Positions 58,505 to 64,000 of a stretch of DNA of 64,000 nt are shown here, piece by piece. The notes under the pieces are model-generated. The model was not told the origin of the DNA and did no database searches. It saw only the letters and a program-made list of their open reading frames with translations. Made by a program: the position numbers and the translations under genes. This stretch comes from Spirometra erinaceieuropaei (Eukaryota; Platyhelminthes; Cestoda; Diphyllobothriidea; Diphyllobothriidae): assembly GCA_902702965.1 (NCBI GenBank), contig CACRXP010000021.1:2345641-2409640 (forward strand), given 5' to 3'. The first letter of the stretch is position 1. Each line of letters starts with the position of its first letter.

Positions 58505-58572
58505 GAGCCCCTGCCTAACTTCCTAATCCGCAATCCTTAACCCCCTAATCCCAACTCCTAACCCTAACTCCT
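58505..58572. repeat. Degenerate telomere-like CCTAA tract, right arm
   Basis: CCTAACTTCCTAATCC, CCTTAACCCCCTAATCCC and CTAACCCTAACTCC. Homologue of 10441-10502. Confidence 0.6.
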
Positions 58573-58843
58573 GAAATGTGCGGTCACGAAATGAAATTTT
58601 GAAGTGAATTCAAATTCAGACTACACAATTCAACAAGAGATCACTCGGTCACGCAGAGTTTTCCACCGAGTAAAAAGGTCCTGGTTTTTTTCGCAAGCGA
58701 GACATTTTCAAGATAAATTCGATTTTTTATTTAATTTTATTCTCTGAAGAAGAGAAACGGAAAACGATATTATGAAAACGTCAACGTCATTTCAGACAAG
58801 AAAGCCGGAAACGAACACCGTCGTCGCCGGAGGCACAAGCCAA

Positions 58844-59037
58844 TCAGAGTGCGACCACCATGGACAAACATAGGAGAGAGAAGCCGACGACAGAAATAAC
58901 TGAAACTTTGATGGCTTCTGAAAAATTTGGCTGATCAGGCGATTCCGGTGAGAGTGTTTTGTTTATTTTGTTACCGGTTTCTTCGGTTTCAGACAATTCT
59001 ATGAGTGTAGGAACAATGCCGTTGGACGGTCCTAGGT
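58844..59037 (-). CDS. Terminal exon 2: hydrophobic, GPI-signal-like C-terminus
   Basis: 194 nt, same acceptor (TTGCATACAG) and phase 1 start as terminal exon 1. It encodes LGPSNGIVPTLIELSETEET, an Asn/Thr-rich spacer, NFSEAIKVSVISVVGFSLLC and a short hydrophobic end. Differences from copies 1 and 3 are mostly conservative. It is preceded by the related sequence of a second block, so it may be a duplicate or alternative last exon of the gene entering from beyond 64 kb. Confidence 0.65.
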
Positions 59038-60029
59038 CTGTATGCAAGAAAAGAAACATCTTGTAAAGCCTATTTAAGCTCCTCTTTTCACGAACTCGGA
59101 AGCTAAATCTCTGTAGCGCACGATGCTGCCACCCAGCATCCACAAGATTGAAAACAAGGCATAGTTTGGTTTAAAAAGCATTATGTATTGAATAAGAAAT
59201 AACCAACAAATCAAAAAAATCAACTGTATGACGGGCCAACTATCCAGGGTCTAATATAACTGTCAGCAGAGGAGAATTTCACAAAACGACAAGAAAATGA
59301 AAAACAGTTACACATGCAACGTGCTAGTACTTTTTCGATTGTCCTTTAGCTTGCACAGTTGCTATAAGGCAGGAGGGCATGTAGAGTACTAAGTTGTCTA
59401 TGGTGGTTTGGTCTATGTAATTATTAGGCAAAATATATAAATATATTCTATAAATAAACCATAAGGAAAAATATTCTTTTTTGACTCGTTTAATAGAGAT
59501 TCACGTCATGACCATATTTTATACCGGAATAAAGTGTTTAACTAGGTTTTAAAAAAAGTTTTTAATTATGGGATTTGTAAAGACCGTGTAATGTTTATTC
59601 ATGCAGCATCGTACCACTCCGTTTACCACTACTCCTCACCAAATATATGATTGTTCTTACGCGGAACGCATGCACCTTGTAGACCGAAATGACTAGGCGC
59701 TAATGCAACAGCTGGCTTGGCTCCAAAATATTCGGGACTTAGTACATTTTCGTAAAACCAAATTATACTCTCCTGGATGGGAACCTTAACTGCAAATAAA
59801 ATTTTGCGTTAATAGCAAGTTCCTTCTAGAACAGCGATGCGCTTTATTCGAACTCGAGGCATGATTAACGGCTTTGGGACAGACAGCGATTGCTTCTAAA
59901 ATCAGGCTTATCATTTGAAGTTTGCGGTTAAGAATGTCTACGGATTTGGGACAGCTTCTATCGAAGATTGGGTGTATAGTAAATTTGGTCGGACCTTATT
60001 GCGAAGTAGTGCTATCAGTAGACAAGCCC

Positions 60030-60142
60030 CAGCCTAACTTCCTTATCCCCAATCCTTAACTTCTTAATGCCAACTCCTAACCCTAACCCCTAAACCTGAC
60101 CAATAACCACAGCCCCTAACTCCTAACCCTAACTCCTGAAAG
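60030..60142. repeat. Degenerate telomere-like CCTAA tract, second right-arm copy
   Basis: Longest of the three tracts; includes CTAACCCTAACCCCTAAACC and a second CTCCTAACCCTAACTCC. Confidence 0.6.
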
Positions 60143-60337
60143 GTACGGTTACAAAATAAAATTTTGAAATCAAGTAAAATTCAGATCACACATTTCAACA
60201 AGAGATCACTCGGTCACGCAGATATTTCCACCGAGTAAAAAGGTGCTGGTTTTTTGCGCGAGTAATATATTTTCAAGATAAATTTGAGTTTTCATTTAAT
60301 TTTATTCTGTGAAGAACAGAAACAGAAAATGATATTA

Positions 60338-60415
60338 TGGAATTATGGATATTATGATATGATATGATTATGATTATGATATGATTATGATATTATGGAT
60401 ATTATTATTATGGAA
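60338..60415. repeat. ATTATG/GATATG simple repeat
   Basis: Imperfect TATGATATGATTATGA-type tract in the 3' UTR of terminal exon 3, absent from the other two copies. Confidence 0.85.
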
Positions 60416-60481
60416 CTGTCCACATCATTTCAGACAAGAAAGTCGGAAACGAACAACGTTGTCGCCGGAGGCACAAGCCAA

Positions 60482-60675
60482 TCAGAGTGCGACCACCAAG
60501 TACAAACACAGGGGAGAGAAGCCGACGACAGAAATAAAGGAAACTTTGATGGCTTCCGAAGAAGTCGGATGATCACGAGATTCCGGTGAGAGTGTTTTGT
60601 TTGTTTTGTTACCGGTTTTTTCGGTTTCAGACAATTCTATGAGTGTAGGAACAATGCCGTTGGACGGTCCTAGGT
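60482..60675 (-). CDS. Terminal exon 3: hydrophobic, GPI-signal-like C-terminus
   Basis: 194 nt with acceptor TTTCTTTTCTTGCATTTAG and phase 1 start. It encodes LGPSNGIVPTLIELSETEKT, a Ser/Thr-rich spacer with one NKT sequon, SSEAIKVSFISVVGFSPLC and LYLVVAL at the end. A Pro in the hydrophobic tail is a change from copies 1 and 2. An AATAAA follows at the same place. In frame with exon A2 at 62.2 kb. Confidence 0.7.
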
Positions 60676-61039
60676 CTAAATGCAAGAAAAGAAACATCTT
60701 GTAAAGCCTATTTTTGCTCCTCTTTGCCGGCATAAAGAATTCTGTGCAGCCTTATTGTTGAGTCAAGTGGTTGATTTGTATTTTTGTGCAATATTCCCCA
60801 GCACCTAAATCACATAGAACGTGCTGTGATCGCGGCAGAATTTAACTGTCTGACGAAATGTGGAACCTTAAACTGAAATAAGTAATGCATTTGTTTTTTT
60901 TTCAAACGACCTAACAAATGCCTGAAAGCTAATAAACAATGTAGGCCGGCGTCAGCTGGCAAAACGGAAGCTTACTATGCAGTGTCATTTATGCATTAGT
61001 GAGCCAATTTTTATTAAGGAACCAGTGCTATTTACATAC

Positions 61040-61960
61040 GGTTGGTAACCGATGAAATGAACTCTTGGCTGAAATTCTGGAATGCTTGTTTGATAAAGCA
61101 GAAGTACTTAGAAACGCTTATAATACGGATCGTCTTGCGGCATAATTCTATAATTTCAGACTCGGCAGGGCGTTAGCTTTTGAATCTGCTGCTTTTCAGT
61201 GCCATGTATAAAAGGACTAAATATGTAGAACGCAATTTTCCATTGATTTTCGATGGCCTTGAAAATTCAAATATTTTTTAAATAAGCCAGCAAAAATATG
61301 ATTTTTTCAGACGTTTATTTTATTTTCGAAGAAGGAGTATAATAAGGTTTTAAAAATTTTGAATTATGAGATTTTTTCGTATAGCATTATACCTGTGCGT
61401 TTGCCATATCTCCTCATAAAATGTACATCATAGTCCGCATCCATTGCAAAATTTTATGAAATCTATACGGTATCGTTTTAAAGACATAAAAGAATACGTG
61501 ATTTTTTTTATGCGGAACGCATGCGCTTTGTAGGCTGAAATCACTAAACGCTAATGCAACGACAGATGAAGCTGCAAATCAATCGAGAATTGAAAATTTT
61601 TTTTTAAAACTAGTAAAATCATTTCTTCGAACAAAAGAATATAAAGACAACGTCTTTACCTAACAAACAACTGAAAAAAGCATCATCTGATGTAGCTTCT
61701 ATGGCATACATAAAAAGTAGGAAGGCCAAAAAAAATCATCAGAAAAAATAAATGACATTAAAGAGACATTTATAAACCGAGTGCTGTATCTACAGGGGAT
61801 TAGAAAGCAGCGTATTCAAATGCGAACATCCGGCTGAGTAAGCACTAATTCAGAAACCAGTCCCAAGAAAAAAGTCTAACGAAAGCACGTAAGCAACAAC
61901 TTCCAGTCGAAAACGCATTTCAGAATTTCAGGAAAAATTTCATAAGATCGGACAATCACA
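61040..61960. mobile_element. Mariner-type MITE, right-arm copy
   Basis: Collinear homologue of the element at 11390-12305, same position in the same intron. Shared by duplication and not by separate insertion. Confidence 0.65.
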
Positions 61961-62184
61961 CAAATTAAAATGTCCAAATGAGAACGAAAATTAATTGCGC
62001 GATATAAATCTAAATACACGTTTAACAAAAGCAGGGAATTCGTGGTCAAAAAAACAAAAAAAAAGATAGAAATTAACAAAAACGAATAAAGAAAAAACGG
62101 CAAAAAAACACAATAAAATAGATTAGGTACACCAGAAAAAATGTGAGAATAGGCAATAAAACATAACAGTAAAAAAGCACATAC

Positions 62185-62340
62185 CATCAAAATAGAAATA
62201 GTGGGAATCTGGTGAAAGTTCCTCTTTACCGCCACCAATTTTGTCCCCCTCCTCCTCCTCCTCCTCCTCCTTCTCCTTCTCCTTAGTTACTTTGCCCTCC
62301 TCCTCCACCTCGGGTGGGCCATTCGTGGAAGAAGGCGGTG
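62185..62340 (-). CDS. Glu-rich exon A2 (phase 1-1)
   Basis: 156 nt, acceptor CTTCTTTTGCTTCTCACGTCAG region and a strong donor GATG|GTATGT. It encodes PPSSTNGPPEVEEEGKVTKE, a poly-Glu run, GDKIGGGKEELSPDSHYFYF then DG. Orthologous in position to A1. Start and end in phase 1. Confidence 0.75.
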
Positions 62341-63329
62341 CTGACGTGAGAAGCAAAAGAAGGAAACATTAGGAACTAATAGGCAAATCAGAAACATGTT
62401 AAATGGCATAATTCAAAAATCTGGTCTATGAGTCAAGTTAAAAGAAGTCGAGGACAAAGCGTCCTAAAATATTTGCTAGTACACTTCAGAAGGGAAAATA
62501 TTTATTAGTTTGGGAGTAGACCAGAATAAAATATCGGAAGAATTGGCAAATGCCATTGAAAAGGCAAACAAGTGCGATTACAGATGCATAAGAATAGGAT
62601 GGAAAAAGAAATCTGCGAAAGGAGTGAAGGCGAGTATTCTGGAAAATGATCTGGAACTAGAGAAACAGACGAAAAACGAAAAATAAAGGAAAAAGGACAG
62701 AAGAGAGAGGGATGAGGAGAGTGAAATTTCGGTGTGAGGTAAAAGAAAAAAAGGAGGAAAATATGACTAAAAACATAAAGCGATATTATGAAAGTATTTT
62801 CTGTGCGCATCGTGAATGCAATCTGGTTTACGGCAATTCATTGGGAAATGTTATTAGCGCCTAAACCGAGTTGAATGAAATAATTGACGCTGTCGCAAAG
62901 GCCCTAAACAGCACACAGTATGTTCATGAAAGAGGCATAGGAAAGTGATGAAATATGAACATGTCAGATCGAGGAAAAGGGAAGAAATCTGAAAAATGAC
63001 CTGACAGTATTCAAGCAGATGTTTGCGCACGCATCATGAATCGGTTGCTGGCTAGGAGACTATGCATTCCCCCTGACGGTGATGTATAAGGCAAGAGAGT
63101 TGGGCCAGTGGCAGAAATAACAGCACGTGTATGGTGTGGATAGACAAAGTGTGCGGGATGTAGTAGGGGTAAACATTGATTGATGCTAGTTCAGCCTACT
63201 TTTCTGCAAAGAGCTTTCGTTGTGCAAATAGAGTAGAAGAAGAAGAAAGACGCAAAGGATTTGCCGAGGAAGATGAAAGATTAGCCAAAATGGGCTAAAG
63301 TGAGTAAAGGCAAGCGAGCATAAAATTAC

Positions 63330-63491
63330 CACCGGCCTCAGCTTCAAGATCGGAAGTGTGGGAATCTGATGGAAGTTCCTCTTTACCGCCACCAATTTTG
63401 TCCCCCTCCTCCTCCTCCTCCTCCTCCTTCTCCTTAGTTACTTTGCCCTCCTCCTCCACCTCGGGTGGGCCATCCGTGGAAGAAGGCGGTG
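63330..63491 (-). CDS. Glu-rich exon B2 (phase 1-1)
   Basis: 162 nt, same acceptor, donor GGTG|GTAATT. It encodes PPSSTDGPPEVEEEGKVTKE, a shorter poly-Glu run than B1, GDKIGGGKEELPSDSHTSD and LEAEAG. Counterpart of B1. The gene's upstream exons lie beyond the window. Confidence 0.75.
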
Positions 63492-64000
63492 CTGACGTGA
63501 GAAGCAAAAGAAGGGAACATTAGGAACTAATAGGCAAATCAGAAACATGTTAAATGGCATAATTCAAAAATCTGGTCTATGAGTCAAGTTAAAAGAAGTC
63601 GAGAACAAAGCGTCCTAAAATATTTGCTAGTTCAGTTCAGAAGGGAAAATATTTATTATTTTGGGAGTAGACCAGAATAAAATATCGGAAGAATTGGCAA
63701 ATGCCATTGAAAAGGCAAAGATGTGCGATTACAGATGCATAAGAATAGAATGGAAAAAGAAATCTGTGAAAGGAGTGAAGGCGAGGATTCTGGAAAATGA
63801 TCCGGGACTAGAGAAACAGACGAAAAACGAAAAATAAATGAAAAAGGACAGAAGAGAGAGGGATGAGGAGAGTGAAATTTCGGTGTGAGGTAAAAGAAAA
63901 AAAGGAGGAAAATATGACTAAAAACATAAAGCGATATTATGAAAGTATTTTCTGTGCGCATCGTGAATGCAATCTGGTTGACGGCAATTCATTGGGAAAT

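Larger units (their letters stand above)
57036..64000. repeat. Right arm of the segmental duplication (open at window end)
   Basis: Collinear with 9272-15640 as described there. Specific to this arm: a second copy of the terminal-exon block (57990-59085 and 59335-60725) and a related 350-bp insert at 57690-57990 and 59090-59345 beginning CGAACTCGGAAG.T.AATCTC. Confidence 0.9.

Noticed and set aside
62641..62740. Minus-strand exon candidate encoding PDHFPEYSPSLLSQ (also at 63790)
   Set aside because: Acceptor and a phase-1 donor exist in the two right-arm copies, but the left-arm homologues at 13.0 and 15.1 kb have a stop or a one-base shift and one lacks the donor. Selection on the frame is not supported.
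1..64000. CRISPR arrays, rRNA genes, bacterial operons, riboswitches
   Set aside because: No regularly spaced short repeats, no rRNA-like stretches and no compact co-directional gene organisation; the sequence is eukaryotic throughout.

Overview
The window is eukaryotic and looks like a flatworm, most likely a tapeworm of the diphyllobothriid group (Spirometra, Dibothriocephalus or Schistocephalus type). This rests on established knowledge of the repeat families: Penelope-like elements (PLEs) with GIY-YIG endonucleases and tiny hammerhead ribozymes, a CsRn1-like Ty3/gypsy element, and a LINE whose reading frame ends in C2H2 zinc fingers. Sequence is AT-rich and gene-poor, with small exons in large introns. 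Genus-level placement is inference. Almost all longer open frames are transposon relics or chance frames in introns.

The main finding is an intron-rich gene on the minus strand between about 24.6 and 10.6 kb, visible only as small exons. In transcript order it has three tandem promoter plus signal-peptide first exons (24.53, 23.13 and 21.33 kb), each 64 nt with a TATA box 39 nt upstream of the ATG. These are followed by one fibronectin type III exon (18.06-17.785 kb), two Glu-rich exons (14.76 and 12.69 kb) and a terminal exon (10.964-10.771 kb) that ends in a hydrophobic, GPI-signal-like tail and is followed by AATAAA. Every junction is phase 1. One SP exon plus FN3, E-rich B, E-rich A and terminal exon adds up to 843 nt, 281 codons with the stop, and no junction makes a stop. 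The layout resembles micro-exon genes of flatworms: secreted or surface proteins built from symmetric exons. The 3' half of this gene is duplicated 47 kb away (57.0-64.0 kb) with its own E-rich exons and two terminal exons; that gene runs off the window.

Layout. 1-2.7 kb: PLE fragments, ribozymes, an assembly gap and a CR1-like LINE end. 2.7-9.2 kb: mostly unassigned, a 502-bp tandem repeat and a mariner-type MITE. 9.3-25.1 kb: the minus-strand gene with its tandem repeats and MITEs. 25-33 kb: mostly unassigned, with PLE pieces at 27.3-28.9 kb. 33.2-39.2 kb: a decayed APE-type LINE with repeated 5' UTR and a PLE inserted in its RT. 39-47 kb: SINE, MITE, an isolated Ig-like exon on the plus strand, PLE fragments and a divergent hammerhead. 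47.4-52.4 kb: one gypsy relic split by a SINE/CR1 block and by a PLE that keeps a ribozyme at each end. 52.6-56.4 kb: two more PLEs, one with a readable RT and a head-to-head endonuclease duplication. 57.0-64.0 kb: the second arm of the gene-family duplication.

All exon calls are from reading frame, splice signals and comparison of copies inside the window; no transcript or database evidence was available.
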